NCBI GenBank assembly: GCA_037190145.1
Contig: JBBCJU010000002.1
Span: 372,001 to 436,000 of the forward strand
From: 55-13 sp037190145
GTDB lineage: Bacteria > Armatimonadota > Fimbriimonadia > Fimbriimonadales > Fimbriimonadaceae
DNA length: 64,000 nucleotides
Direction of reading: 5' to 3'
This document shows, one piece after another, positions 41,626 to 50,052 of this stretch. Below the pieces are notes generated by a model. It worked only from the letters and a program-made list of their open reading frames with translations. It was not told the origin of the DNA and made no database searches. Positions within the stretch are counted from its first letter, which is position 1, and every line of letters begins with the position of its first letter. The translations under genes were made by a program, and so were the position numbers.

Positions 41626-42513
41626 ATGAAACCAATGAGATCATTTAAATGGATTGCTTGTTTTGCTCTGGCGACAACGGTTTTCGCCATGCAAGATGGA
41701 ATAACGATTCGTCGCGAACTAAAAGAAGGCGTGACGGACAAATACAAGATTGAGAGCGAGGTAAAGCAGTACATCGAAATCCCCTCGATGGGTGAACAAG
41801 ACTTGGTGATAAGCCAGGTTGCTACAGTTGTTCTAAAAACAATTTCTGTCAACGCTGAGAAAGGAATTGCAGATATTGAAGCGACGACCAAAGTCGAAAA
41901 GAGCGAAACGACTGGGTCCATCTCAAGCATGATGGGAGAGACGGCAACGAAACTGCCGGACGCGAAAACCGAGAAAGGAACACTTGACTCTCGAAACCGC
42001 TTGGTCATTGCCAGCGATGCCAAGGCAACACCTTCAAATGGCGGAGCAATGGCAATGGGTCTTCCCGGTATGGGTGCAGCCGGTGCTCAATCTCTTCTTA
42101 GTTTAGTAGAGCTTCCTGAAAAGCCAATGAAGGTGGGTGAAACCACCGAGGTGGCAATACCCAACAGTGGTGGCATGGCTTCCGCAGGTATTAAGGATCT
42201 AAAAATGACAATGAAGTTTGTCGGCGAAAAGGTTGTTGACGGGCAGACTTTGCTAGTCTTTTCTGTTTCTGGGGTTATGAAGATGGATGTAGACCCCTCA
42301 AAGACGCCGGGTGCTCCTCAGAGCCCAATGGGTGCGATGAAGATGTCTGGTACTGCCAATATTTCGGGTGAAGGACTTGTTGATAAGGCTACAGGCAAGA
42401 CCATCTCGAACACCATGACGGTGAAGAATAACTTAACGGTCTTGGCTGAGCAGATCGGAATGGAACTCCCTGTTAAGGGCACGGTTGTGACGAAGATCTC
42501 GCTCGTCAAGTAA
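41626..42513 (+). CDS. Secreted protein of unknown function (DUF6263-like)
   Basis: 295 residues from the ATG at 41626, with AAAGGA upstream; the ATG at 41605 is also in frame. A signal peptide (SFKWIACFALATTVFA) is followed by a repeated beta-rich pattern typical of DUF6263-type exported proteins (YKIESEVKQYIEIPSMGEQ, ADIEATTKVEKSETTG), then a Met- and Gly-rich tract (GGAMAMGLPGMGAAGA) and a C-terminal strand domain (GKTISNTMTVKNNLTVLAEQ). It ends just before a strong terminator. Confidence 0.7.
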   Translation: MKPMRSFKWIACFALATTVFAMQDGITIRRELKEGVTDKYKIESEVKQYIEIPSMGEQDLVISQVATVVLKTISVNAEKGIADIEATTKVEKSETTGSISSMMGETATKLPDAKTEKGTLDSRNRLVIASDAKATPSNGGAMAMGLPGMGAAGAQSLLSLVELPEKPMKVGETTEVAIPNSGGMASAGIKDLKMTMKFVGEKVVDGQTLLVFSVSGVMKMDVDPSKTPGAPQSPMGAMKMSGTANISGEGLVDKATGKTISNTMTVKNNLTVLAEQIGMELPVKGTVVTKISLVK

Positions 42514-42523
42514 GAATATACAC

Positions 42524-42567
42524 TACAACAAGAGGGCATCCAGTTAACTGGATGCCCTCTTGTTGTA
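42524..42567. terminator. Bidirectional terminator
   Basis: A perfect 20-bp stem (TACAACAAGAGGGCATCCAG, 42524-42543) with a TTAA loop and the inverse arm (42548-42567) lies between the convergent genes ending at 42513 and 42641. A/T-rich flanks occur on both sides, so it can stop transcripts from either strand. Confidence 0.85.
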
Positions 42568-42640
42568 TGTAAAGCCTAACAGTTCTAGCTCTTGATGATG
42601 AGATCGCTAGATGGTGGCGCGATTACCCGTGGGCCCCAAA

Positions 42641-43234
42641 CTAAAACTTCATATCGGTATCGCGTCCATCCATGTGGACTCGTCCGCCAACTATTTTAAT
42701 CCACCCACGTGGATTTCCCATCAACTTAGGACTTGATGATCTAGGCAACTCTTCAAATTTAAGAGCTTGGTTCCGTCCGATTTGGGGAGTCTCAAAAACC
42801 GTTACTAAGGCTTTAGCGCGCACATCTTCTAAGGTCTTGCCAGCAATCTCCGTGTTGTATGCCATGCCGGTCTTAGTTTCACCAGTGGTACAACCCCAGT
42901 CCCCATTCACGTCCATGACCTTAAACGGACCTGCCTCTTTCTTGAGTTTTGCCAGCGACTTTTCAACGTACGGCTTCAGGTCGTTTTGCCAAGTTGCAGC
43001 GGGGGGTAACTTGCCATTGTTGGCTTGAGCATACTCATCCATACCTTTCTGCACGGCGGAGTAATTCATCATGCATTCTGCCATGGGGGCAACATTTTTG
43101 AAGAACTGGAGCCCGCCGAATAGGACAAGAGCAATTCCACCTACACAACAGATGCCAATTCCACCCAGCACAAGACCGATGATGAGTCCGGTGTTGCTCT
43201 TCTTGGGAGGGGCATAGCTTGGCGGGGTTTCCAT
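42641..43234 (-). CDS. Membrane-anchored protein, GspG/pseudopilin-adjacent look
   Basis: 197 residues. A Pro-rich start precedes a hydrophobic helix (GLIIGLVLGGIGICCVGGIA) and then a soluble part with MMNYSAVQKGMDEYAQANNG, KLPPAATWQNDLKPYV, and a Gly-Trp strand (GWIKIVGGRVHMDG). The SAVQ...YAQANNGKLPP stretch resembles the alpha-helical stem and loop of pseudopilins but the cleavage motif is missing. The function is unknown; an envelope assembly role is possible. Confidence 0.6.
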   Translation of the reverse strand: METPPSYAPPKKSNTGLIIGLVLGGIGICCVGGIALVLFGGLQFFKNVAPMAECMMNYSAVQKGMDEYAQANNGKLPPAATWQNDLKPYVEKSLAKLKKEAGPFKVMDVNGDWGCTTGETKTGMAYNTEIAGKTLEDVRAKALVTVFETPQIGRNQALKFEELPRSSSPKLMGNPRGWIKIVGGRVHMDGRDTDMKF

Positions 43235-43339
43235 GCGACGAATTTTAACAGGATGTGATTAAATTCGGTAGGACCCGGCCTAATTCCCATAATCTAGCTT
43301 CTAGTAGCTTATTGACAAGAGTACCCCGTATCACCGAGA

Positions 43340-43933
43340 ATGGTAGCTATGACGGTAAGAGAGCAAAACGATATAGTAAGGAGTTTATTGAAAGCACTCG
43401 ATCTTCATGGCCCTGGAGAACGTGCTCATGCGGAAAGAGTGGCAGTTTATGCTGTTGCTACTGGGTACGAACTTGGTTTGCGTGATCAGGATTTACTTGA
43501 TTTGAGGTTTGGCGCAACCCTCCACGATGTAGGAAAAGTAAAAGTGGATGCTGCTTTGGTAAATAAGCTTGGGCGGCTTGATCATGCGGAGATTGAAGCA
43601 ATGAAGCTTCACTCCGAACTCAGCTTGGAAATGTTGGAAAGCTTTGAGTGGTTAAAACCTTCTATGCCAATGATCATTCATCACCACGAAAGATGGGACG
43701 GTCAGGGTTACCCAACTGGTTTGGGGGCAAATCTGATTCCATTGGGTGCTCGTATTATTGCTGTTGCCGAGACCTTTGATGCTCTGACCACTGATGCTGG
43801 ATGGAATACACCTCTTGATCCTCAAGATGCCATTCAAGAAGTGAAATCTTGCGCCGGGACACAGTTTGATCCAGAGGTTGTAGAGGCTTTTCTCAAAGTC
43901 CAACCCCTCATACAGCCGGTAGGAATGAAATGA
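43340..43933 (+). CDS. HD-GYP domain protein
   Basis: 197 residues forming mostly one HD-GYP domain. The HD motif is in LRFGATLHDVGKVKVD, the GYP motif in HHHERWDGQGYPTGLGA, and the ARIIAVAETFDALTTD helix follows. Such domains hydrolyse cyclic-di-GMP or act as signal receivers. There is no partner receiver domain here, so it may be a stand-alone phosphodiesterase. The helper His and Asp residues of the metal site are intact, supporting activity. Confidence 0.9.
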   Translation: MVAMTVREQNDIVRSLLKALDLHGPGERAHAERVAVYAVATGYELGLRDQDLLDLRFGATLHDVGKVKVDAALVNKLGRLDHAEIEAMKLHSELSLEMLESFEWLKPSMPMIIHHHERWDGQGYPTGLGANLIPLGARIIAVAETFDALTTDAGWNTPLDPQDAIQEVKSCAGTQFDPEVVEAFLKVQPLIQPVGMK

Positions 43934-43979
43934 GACTCTGAGAACTGTTAGTGGGCCTGCTGGTATTCTCAGCGTCGCC

Positions 43980-44969
43980 ATGACCGTTCAAGAGATGATC
44001 TCAAAACTCAATGCTTATTGGGCCGAACAAGGCTGCGCTATCCTGCAGCCGTACGATACAGAGGTCGGAGCGGGCACTATGCATCCTGCCACTACCCTGC
44101 GTGTCCTTGGCCCCGAGTCTTGGAATGTGGCGTACATCCAGCCATCTAGAAGACCCGCCGATGGCCGATATACCCTCAACCCGATGAGAAGCCAGCGGTA
44201 CTACCAGTACCAGGTCATTATGAAGCCAAGCCCTGACAACATTGTTGATCTCTACATGGGGTCGCTGGATGCTTTGGGCTTCGATACCTCCAAACATGAT
44301 GTTCGTCTGGTAGAGGATGACTGGGAGAGCCAAGCGGCTGGTGCGAGCGGTGTTGGCTGGGAAGTTTGGCTTGACGGCGCTGAAATCACCCAGTTCACGT
44401 TCTTTCAACAGATGGGAGGGATTGAGTGCAATCCGGTGTGTGCAGAGATCACTTATGGGCCAGAGCGTCTTTGCCTCATGCGAGATAACCAAGCATCATT
44501 TTGGACCGACCTTATGTGGAATGACAACCTCTCCTATAAGCAGGTTGACTGGCAATTGGAGATGCAAAACAATGTCTACAACTTTGAGATTGCCGACACC
44601 AAAATGCTTTTCCAACTCTTCGATATGTTTGAGGCTGAAAGTAAGAGAGTCATCGAAACGCCCGTTTTTTGGGATAGTAAGCAGGGCATCTTAACATCCA
44701 CCGAGCCTGAGGCTGATACCGATGATTTTGACGATGTAAAGCCGGCTGAGGCCCCCACAATTCCCAGCCTTCGCGAAACGGGCCCTATGGCATTGGTCTA
44801 CCCAGCTCTAGATTTAGCGCTAAAGTGCTCCCACATTTTTAATGTCCTAGATGCGCGAGGCGCCGTCGGAGTTACCCAGCGAGCAGCCTACATCAACCGC
44901 ATCCGAGGTCGAGTCCGTGCTTGTTGCTTGAAGTACGTAGAGCAGTTTAAGGAACCTGTAGGGGCCTAA
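43980..44969 (+). CDS. glyQ: Glycyl-tRNA synthetase alpha subunit
   Basis: 329 residues, somewhat longer than the usual ~300. The alpha-subunit signature is clear: WAEQGCAILQPYDTEVGAGT, HPATTLRVLGPESWNVAYIQ, PSRRPADGRYTLNPMR, YQVIMKPSPDNIVDLYMGSL, and WEVWLDGAEITQFTFFQQMGG. A usual DNWESPTLGAWGLGWEVW is here VEDDWESQAAGASGVGWEVW, and an acidic insert (STEPEADTDDFDDVKPAE) precedes the C-terminal region. glyS, normally next to it, is not present within the window. Confidence 0.93.
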   Translation: MTVQEMISKLNAYWAEQGCAILQPYDTEVGAGTMHPATTLRVLGPESWNVAYIQPSRRPADGRYTLNPMRSQRYYQYQVIMKPSPDNIVDLYMGSLDALGFDTSKHDVRLVEDDWESQAAGASGVGWEVWLDGAEITQFTFFQQMGGIECNPVCAEITYGPERLCLMRDNQASFWTDLMWNDNLSYKQVDWQLEMQNNVYNFEIADTKMLFQLFDMFEAESKRVIETPVFWDSKQGILTSTEPEADTDDFDDVKPAEAPTIPSLRETGPMALVYPALDLALKCSHIFNVLDARGAVGVTQRAAYINRIRGRVRACCLKYVEQFKEPVGA

Positions 44970-45127
44970 ATTTCTCTGATCAAAGACCTGAGCGCAGACT
45001 TCGGCAGAACCGATTTAGGTTTTGAGCCAGTGTGCTTATGCGTTATGGTGTTTGACGTTTGCCACTGTCATTCGTGAGTAGGATTAGGCTTCAATGACCA
45101 TTCATAATTCCCTAAAGGAACAAGCAT

Positions 45128-46018
45128 ATGCGTAAATTGATTTCTGTTTTATTGATATCGGCGATGAGCCTTTCGATGGCTATTCCAGGTTCTTTGCCTC
45201 AGTCCAAGAAGCTCAAGATGCGCATTGCGGTTGAGCCTGTGAACTGGCAAAATCACAATTCTGTTGGAAGTTGGTCAGTTCCTAGCGAGTTTAAGGCTGC
45301 GATTCACGAGAAGCTTCAGAAGAAGTTGGCGGACTCGGGAAAATGCATCGTGGTGGAATGGAGTAGTGTCGCAGAAGCCATAGAGAAGAAGGCCAAAGTG
45401 ATGCCCGTCCAAGTGATGGTTAGCTCCCGAGTAACCGAGTTTGATATGAGCCAAGCCAGCTCCGGAGGCGGAATCAATGTCGGGGGTATCGGGCGTGTCG
45501 GTGGCAACGTAACCGTGGGCAAGATGGGTCTTAAGCTGAAGCTGGCGAGTGTCGATACCAGCCAAACAGTGGGTGAAGCTGATGCCGTTGGAAACGCCAG
45601 TAAAGGTGGATTTCGATTTGATGGAAATCATCGGACAGCTTTTGCCGACTTCCAATCTTTCGAAAGAAGTCCGCTTGGCGAGGCAACCTCCAAAGCGGTG
45701 GATGATGCGGCTAAAAAGATCCTTGCTGCACTCGATAAAGCTGCTTGGTCTTGCCGAGTTGCGGACTACGACGAAGCTTCAAAAGAGATCACTCTCAGCG
45801 CTGGCTCCGAGGCTGGGGTATCGGTAGGAGACACCTTTGAGGTTCATAAAGTGACGAGAACCGTAAAGGACGAAACCACGGGAGAAATTCTTGGTGTCCG
45901 AACCGTTAAAGTTGGCACAATCAAGGTCACTGAAGTAGATAAAAAATTCGCATTTGCCAAAATTGAAAATGGGGAAGGTTTTGAGTCTGGCCTACTCGTT
46001 AAAGAAGTCGGTAAGTAA
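45128..46018 (+). CDS. CsgG-like exported protein
   Basis: 296 residues with an AAAGGA site before ATG 45128. A signal peptide (ISVLLISAMSLSMAIPG) is followed by KMRIAVEPVNW, then a Gly-rich strand pair GGGINVGGIGRVGGNVTVGK and VSSRVTEFDMSQASS, like the CsgG/HfaB group of secretion-pore-like proteins. The C-terminal domain (LSAGSEAGVSVGDTFEVHK) looks like the small FlgT/MotX-associated type. No curli or holdfast neighbours are seen. There is no lipobox, unlike CsgG, so it may be a periplasmic relative. Confidence 0.7.
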   Translation: MRKLISVLLISAMSLSMAIPGSLPQSKKLKMRIAVEPVNWQNHNSVGSWSVPSEFKAAIHEKLQKKLADSGKCIVVEWSSVAEAIEKKAKVMPVQVMVSSRVTEFDMSQASSGGGINVGGIGRVGGNVTVGKMGLKLKLASVDTSQTVGEADAVGNASKGGFRFDGNHRTAFADFQSFERSPLGEATSKAVDDAAKKILAALDKAAWSCRVADYDEASKEITLSAGSEAGVSVGDTFEVHKVTRTVKDETTGEILGVRTVKVGTIKVTEVDKKFAFAKIENGEGFESGLLVKEVGK

Positions 46019-46079
46019 TCCGTTGGTCTAGTTCTCTTCAATGGGAATAGTGAATCAAAAACTATTCCCACCCAACGAA

Positions 46080-47012
46080 TCACATAGGCAGGCGTCCAAT
46101 ATGCGTTCCCTGGTCGGTAGCATCCAAAATCCAGTACCTTGCGTCTAAGCCTGCCTCTGAATAAGCCTCTTTCATAACTCTACCGATCCGATCATAGTGT
46201 TCGCGAGCAAACGCGATCATGCTTGGTCCAGCACCGCTTAGGCTTACGCTGATAGCCCCCGCATCTTGCGCCCGTACTCGGGCTTCGATGGCTCCAGGAA
46301 TGTCTTTGATTCGGTAGGGTTCATGAATTCGGTCATTCATTGACCGCGCTAGCAACTCATCATTTCCAAATCGAAGTGCCTCGGCAACGAGCATGGCCCG
46401 TCCTATGTTGTAAACGGCGTCTTCCTTCGAGTAGGTGAGAGGCAATGCGGCTCTAGCTTGGCTTGTGAGGTAAAGAAAGTCAGGAACGCAGACAACCGTT
46501 TTAACGGGCACGTGGGGCACGCGTTGTGTGATGACGCCTGTTTGGTCAGGGACCACGATTACAAAGCCTCCTAGAAGCGCTGGGGCCACGTTATCGCCAT
46601 GACCTTCAATCGCTACTGCACGCTCGAGAACTATTTCGCGATCAATCGCTCCAGGATCACCATGATCGCGGGCCGCTACTAAGGAGTGAGCAAATAAGAC
46701 CCCTGCCAAGACCGCAGTTGAAGAAGACCCAAGTCCGCTGGCACAGGGAATTGTGTTATGACAGACGATTCTTGCGCCGCGAGTCAGCCCTATCCCGTTT
46801 CGCTTAAGTTCTGAAAGCATTGTCTCAACGGTCAGGTTTGAGTGATCGGTAGGGAGAATGTGCGCCCCTTCACCATGAGTTTCCACGGTAATGGGTCCAG
46901 GGCCTGGGGCGAGGTGCAGTTCGAAAGAATTCCACAAGTCCAGCGCAAGGCCCATACAATCGAATCCTGGACCGAGATTGGCGGTTGTTGCGGGAATTCT
47001 AACTCGTATCAT
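46080..47012 (-). CDS. thrB: Homoserine kinase
   Basis: 310 residues of a GHMP kinase. The first motif VRIPATTANLGPGFDCMGLALDL carries the family's start (17 of its usual 20 core positions), then the phosphate loop CASGLGSSSTAVLAG, and the third motif SVSLSGAGPSMIAFA. It makes O-phosphohomoserine for threonine. Its start overlaps the thrC stop by four bases, so thrC-thrB is a coupled operon. Confidence 0.95.
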   Translation of the reverse strand: MIRVRIPATTANLGPGFDCMGLALDLWNSFELHLAPGPGPITVETHGEGAHILPTDHSNLTVETMLSELKRNGIGLTRGARIVCHNTIPCASGLGSSSTAVLAGVLFAHSLVAARDHGDPGAIDREIVLERAVAIEGHGDNVAPALLGGFVIVVPDQTGVITQRVPHVPVKTVVCVPDFLYLTSQARAALPLTYSKEDAVYNIGRAMLVAEALRFGNDELLARSMNDRIHEPYRIKDIPGAIEARVRAQDAGAISVSLSGAGPSMIAFAREHYDRIGRVMKEAYSEAGLDARYWILDATDQGTHIGRLPM

Positions 47013-48058
47013 TTTGTATCTCGTTCAAGATGCTTCAGAAGTTCATTGACATCGGCATTGATGATGGTTGGAGTCAAATTCTGTCCAACGGCAGTATCGG
47101 GATCTTTTAATCCATGACCTGTCAAGACACATACAATCTTCCGCCCAATAAAATCATCGGGTCGATCTTCAGCTTCTTTCATAAGGCCAGCCACTCCTGC
47201 TGCAGAAGAGGGTTCACAGAAAACACCCTCACGTTGAGCCAGTAACTGGTATGCCTTGAGTATCTCGCTATCAGATACCGCTAGAATTTTTCCGTTGGAC
47301 TCGCGCAGTGCATCTTCTGCTTGTGCCCAACGAGCTGGATTTCCAATCCGAATCGCAGTGGCAAAGGTCTCTGGGTTCTCTATGACATGTCCCCTAACAA
47401 TGGGAGCTGCTCCCGCTGCCTGAGCTCCCAGGAGTTGGGGTGATTGCTTTACTTGATGAAATCCCATCCAGTAGGCAGAGATATTTCCTGCGTTGCCAAC
47501 CGGTAAGCAAAGCCAGTCAGGACATTGTCCCAGTTGCTCGGTTACTTCCCATGCCGCTGTTTTTTGTCCCTCAAGCCGAGCAGGGTTCACCGAGTTAACA
47601 AGGGCAATGGGGGCATGGCGGGTTACATCACGAACCATTTTTAGGCCATCGTCAAAGGAACCACGAATCGCCACCACTTCTGCGCCATACGCAATGGCAC
47701 CCGCCAACTTCCCAAGCGCAATTTTTCCATCTGGAATGAGCACGATGCACTTCAAGCCGGCACGAGCCGCATATGCAGCGGCAGAGGCCGCAGTATTGCC
47801 TGTAGAGGCACAGATCACACTTTCGGCTCCCTCAAACATAGCCTGAGTTATCGCCGTTGTCATCCCACGGTCCTTAAAAGACCCCGTTGGGTTTAGGCCC
47901 TCATACTTTAGGTGTACTTCTGCACCGATAAGTTTGCTCAGAAAGGGAGCGGGGACAAGAGGAGTATTGCCCTCACAAAGGCTTATCGGCTCGGCTCCTT
48001 GAGCAATATCAAGCCGTTCACGATACCGATCAATAAGTCCTTGCCAAGCCATCGGCAA
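47009..48058 (-). CDS. thrC: Threonine synthase
   Basis: 349 residues, the short threonine synthase type. It converts O-phosphohomoserine to threonine using PLP. Key regions: LCEGNTPLVPAPFLS, LKYEGLNPTGSFKDRGMTTA with the PLP-binding Lys, CASTGNTAASAAAYAARAG, LVNSVNPARLEGQKT, VPVGNAGN-like LPVGNAGNISAYW, and FCEPSSAAGVAGLM. It lies upstream of thrB and shares a four-base overlap. The start at M1 or M3 makes little difference. Confidence 0.96.
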   Translation of the reverse strand: MPMAWQGLIDRYRERLDIAQGAEPISLCEGNTPLVPAPFLSKLIGAEVHLKYEGLNPTGSFKDRGMTTAITQAMFEGAESVICASTGNTAASAAAYAARAGLKCIVLIPDGKIALGKLAGAIAYGAEVVAIRGSFDDGLKMVRDVTRHAPIALVNSVNPARLEGQKTAAWEVTEQLGQCPDWLCLPVGNAGNISAYWMGFHQVKQSPQLLGAQAAGAAPIVRGHVIENPETFATAIRIGNPARWAQAEDALRESNGKILAVSDSEILKAYQLLAQREGVFCEPSSAAGVAGLMKEAEDRPDDFIGRKIVCVLTGHGLKDPDTAVGQNLTPTIINADVNELLKHLERDTK

Positions 48059-48080
48059 TAGTTTAGCTTTGCATAGTGTC

Positions 48081-48122
48081 TAAAAAAGAAAAAACTCCTA
48101 GGCAATTTATGTCCTAGGAGTT
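48081..48122 (-). terminator. Intrinsic terminator of PEP-CTERM gene 3
   Basis: On the minus strand, AACTCCTAGG (48122 to 48113) pairs with CCTAGGAGTT (48102 to 48093) around a ten-base loop, followed by a T-rich tail (TTTTTTCTTTTTT, 48094 to 48082). It is 19 bases after the stop of the PEP-CTERM gene. Confidence 0.9.
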
Positions 48123-48140
48123 CTACGAGGCTTAGAATGC

Positions 48141-48779
48141 TTAGGCAGATTTCTTAAGCCGACGTCGCATTGCAAGACCAATACCTGCTGCGCCAAGTGC
48201 CATTGTAAATGGCTCAGGTACTGCCTGTGTTACGGAGAAATTGTCGAAAAAGAGGTTGCCATTGTGTGTCACATCGCTCCAGAACTCTACTTCTCCTAGA
48301 TTGCCGCTGAAATCTAATGTGTAGTATCCACCCGTCGCATTTGTGAGGTGTGACTGATTGAAAGTGGTAGATCCAACCACCATCCTAAATGAGCTTAGAT
48401 CGCTCGACTGCCCTGCAGGTTTTAGATAAAACTTTAACTGATAGTTACCGCTACCAAGACCGGTCAAGTCTGCTTTGATGCCACCCGGACCTGGAGAACC
48501 TGCAAGATCAATGGCAAAGTTCCCGAAAAAGTTGGATGCATAAGCGGTGCCTACGATGTCAATACCAGAGCTATTGGTTGGGTTCCCAAGAACATCCCAA
48601 AGCGTTGGTGTGTTGAAAAAAGTGCCTCCTGCCAAGTACTCATAAGTCGATAGGGTTCCTGAGTATCTAGCGGTTAACCCTTCAAAGTCTTCATTGAATA
48701 CGACAATAGCTTGGCTTGCAGTCGCCGTAACGACTACCGCCCCAATCAAGGAAGCGAACTTCACAAATCCGAATCTCAT
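48141..48779 (-). CDS. PEP-CTERM sorting domain protein 3
   Basis: 212 residues from the ATG at 48779; a GTG three bases earlier is in frame, and GAGAGG at 48789-48794 serves either. The signal peptide is FASLIGAVVVTATASQA, the body is a beta-rich exported domain, and the end is VPEPFTMALGAAGIGLAMRR with a basic tail. It is not closely similar to the pair at 36-38 kb. CAAGATTGCC occurs 73 bases upstream of its start, related to the shared motif of the other PEP-CTERM genes. Confidence 0.88.
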   Translation of the reverse strand: MRFGFVKFASLIGAVVVTATASQAIVVFNEDFEGLTARYSGTLSTYEYLAGGTFFNTPTLWDVLGNPTNSSGIDIVGTAYASNFFGNFAIDLAGSPGPGGIKADLTGLGSGNYQLKFYLKPAGQSSDLSSFRMVVGSTTFNQSHLTNATGGYYTLDFSGNLGEVEFWSDVTHNGNLFFDNFSVTQAVPEPFTMALGAAGIGLAMRRRLKKSA

Positions 48780-48869
48780 CACATTAGCCTCTCAAAAATA
48801 CGAGCGTATTGTATCCGTACTCTGTATGAAATTGCATTAATTCCCTGACAACTGGCAATCTTGCGTGCA

Positions 48870-49895
48870 TTAGGCATGAAGTTGCAATGCCATGGCTGCT
48901 CCACCTAACATTCCAGCATCCTCAAGTTGTTCAGCCATACAGATTTCAACATCAGAGAATAAGGAAGGTATTGCAACGTCTCGAGCCGCTTTGCGGGCCG
49001 GTCCAAGGATAAAGTCACCCGCCTTAGCAATCTGACCTCCGACGGCCAGTATATCGGGGGCAAAGATGTTAATAAATGAGCCCATGCTTATTCCGAGGTA
49101 TCGACCAATTTCTGCGTAAACCTGGATGGCAAGTTCATCGCCTTTCTCAGCTGCTTCGGAGATGATTCTTGGGGTCACTTTGGATAGGTCATCTTCAACC
49201 AGATCATTAATGATGGATGAGCGGCCTCGGCGTAAACGGTGCACGGCACGCTTAACGATTGCATCTCGGGGGGCATAAGCCTCTATCGCACCGTAGGAAC
49301 CGGCATTGCAATCCAGGCCATCTGCATCAACAATGGTATGGCCGAGTTCCGCGCCACCCTTATTGCCGCCTACGAGCATCAATGGGCCCCGAGCATAGCC
49401 TTCCACAGCATCGGGAGACATGATGACCCCACCCCCAATTCCCGTTCCCAGGGTCAGAAGAACTAAACACTTGGCTCGATTTCTTCCAACTCCAAACTGA
49501 TATTCGCCTAAGGCCGCAAGATTGGCATCATTGCCTAATTCGATGGGCAGGTCAAGCGCCTTGGCCAGGGGCTGCTTAAGAGGCACATTCTCCCAGTAAC
49601 GAAACACGCCATCAATGGTTTCGCCAAAGTTTGGCGCCCAGCGAACCACACCTGCGCCATTATCAATATGGCCTGGAACCGCCATCCCTACTGCTACCGG
49701 AGTCGTCTCGGAAGCCGATACGGCTTGACGGATGGTTCCGGTAATCGCGTCCAGAATCGCGTTTGTGCCTTCTTGAGCACGGGAAGGATGCGTGAACTTT
49801 GGACCTGCTGGTGTCCCGTCTTCATAGAAAGCACCTGCACGAACATTCGTTCCACCTAGATCAACGCCAATTACACAAGGCCTTTGCACCCGCAA
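48870..49895 (-). CDS. ROK family kinase (glucokinase-like) with altered zinc motif
   Basis: 341 residues. ROK motifs are present: VIGVDLGGTNVRAGAFYEDG with the phosphate-1 loop, AVGMAVPGHIDNGAGVVRWA, NDANLAALGEYQFGVG with the catalytic Asp, and LTLGTGIGGGVIM. The zinc motif is degenerate: where typical members have CxCGxxGCxE, this has CNAGSYGAIE, keeping only one Cys. GH for the zinc His is retained. Start is TTG at 49895 or GTG at 49889. It is divergent from the MoxR operon. Confidence 0.88.
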   Translation of the reverse strand: MRVQRPCVIGVDLGGTNVRAGAFYEDGTPAGPKFTHPSRAQEGTNAILDAITGTIRQAVSASETTPVAVGMAVPGHIDNGAGVVRWAPNFGETIDGVFRYWENVPLKQPLAKALDLPIELGNDANLAALGEYQFGVGRNRAKCLVLLTLGTGIGGGVIMSPDAVEGYARGPLMLVGGNKGGAELGHTIVDADGLDCNAGSYGAIEAYAPRDAIVKRAVHRLRRGRSSIINDLVEDDLSKVTPRIISEAAEKGDELAIQVYAEIGRYLGISMGSFINIFAPDILAVGGQIAKAGDFILGPARKAARDVAIPSLFSDVEICMAEQLEDAGMLGGAAMALQLHA

Positions 49896-50052
49896 ATTCT
49901 AGCATTGGGACGTTTGGGAATCAGGACTGAATTTCTAAACGTATCGTTAAACTAGCAATTAGTCGTCAACTAAAACCGAAGCCGAGCCGTGAGCCTTAGG
50001 AAAATTGGCGTACTTTGATAGACACTGAAAGGGAGAGAGGGAGAAAGGGCCG

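Noticed and set aside
43934..43979. T-box leader before glyQ
   Set aside because: Only 46 bases separate glyQ from the previous gene, too few for a T-box.
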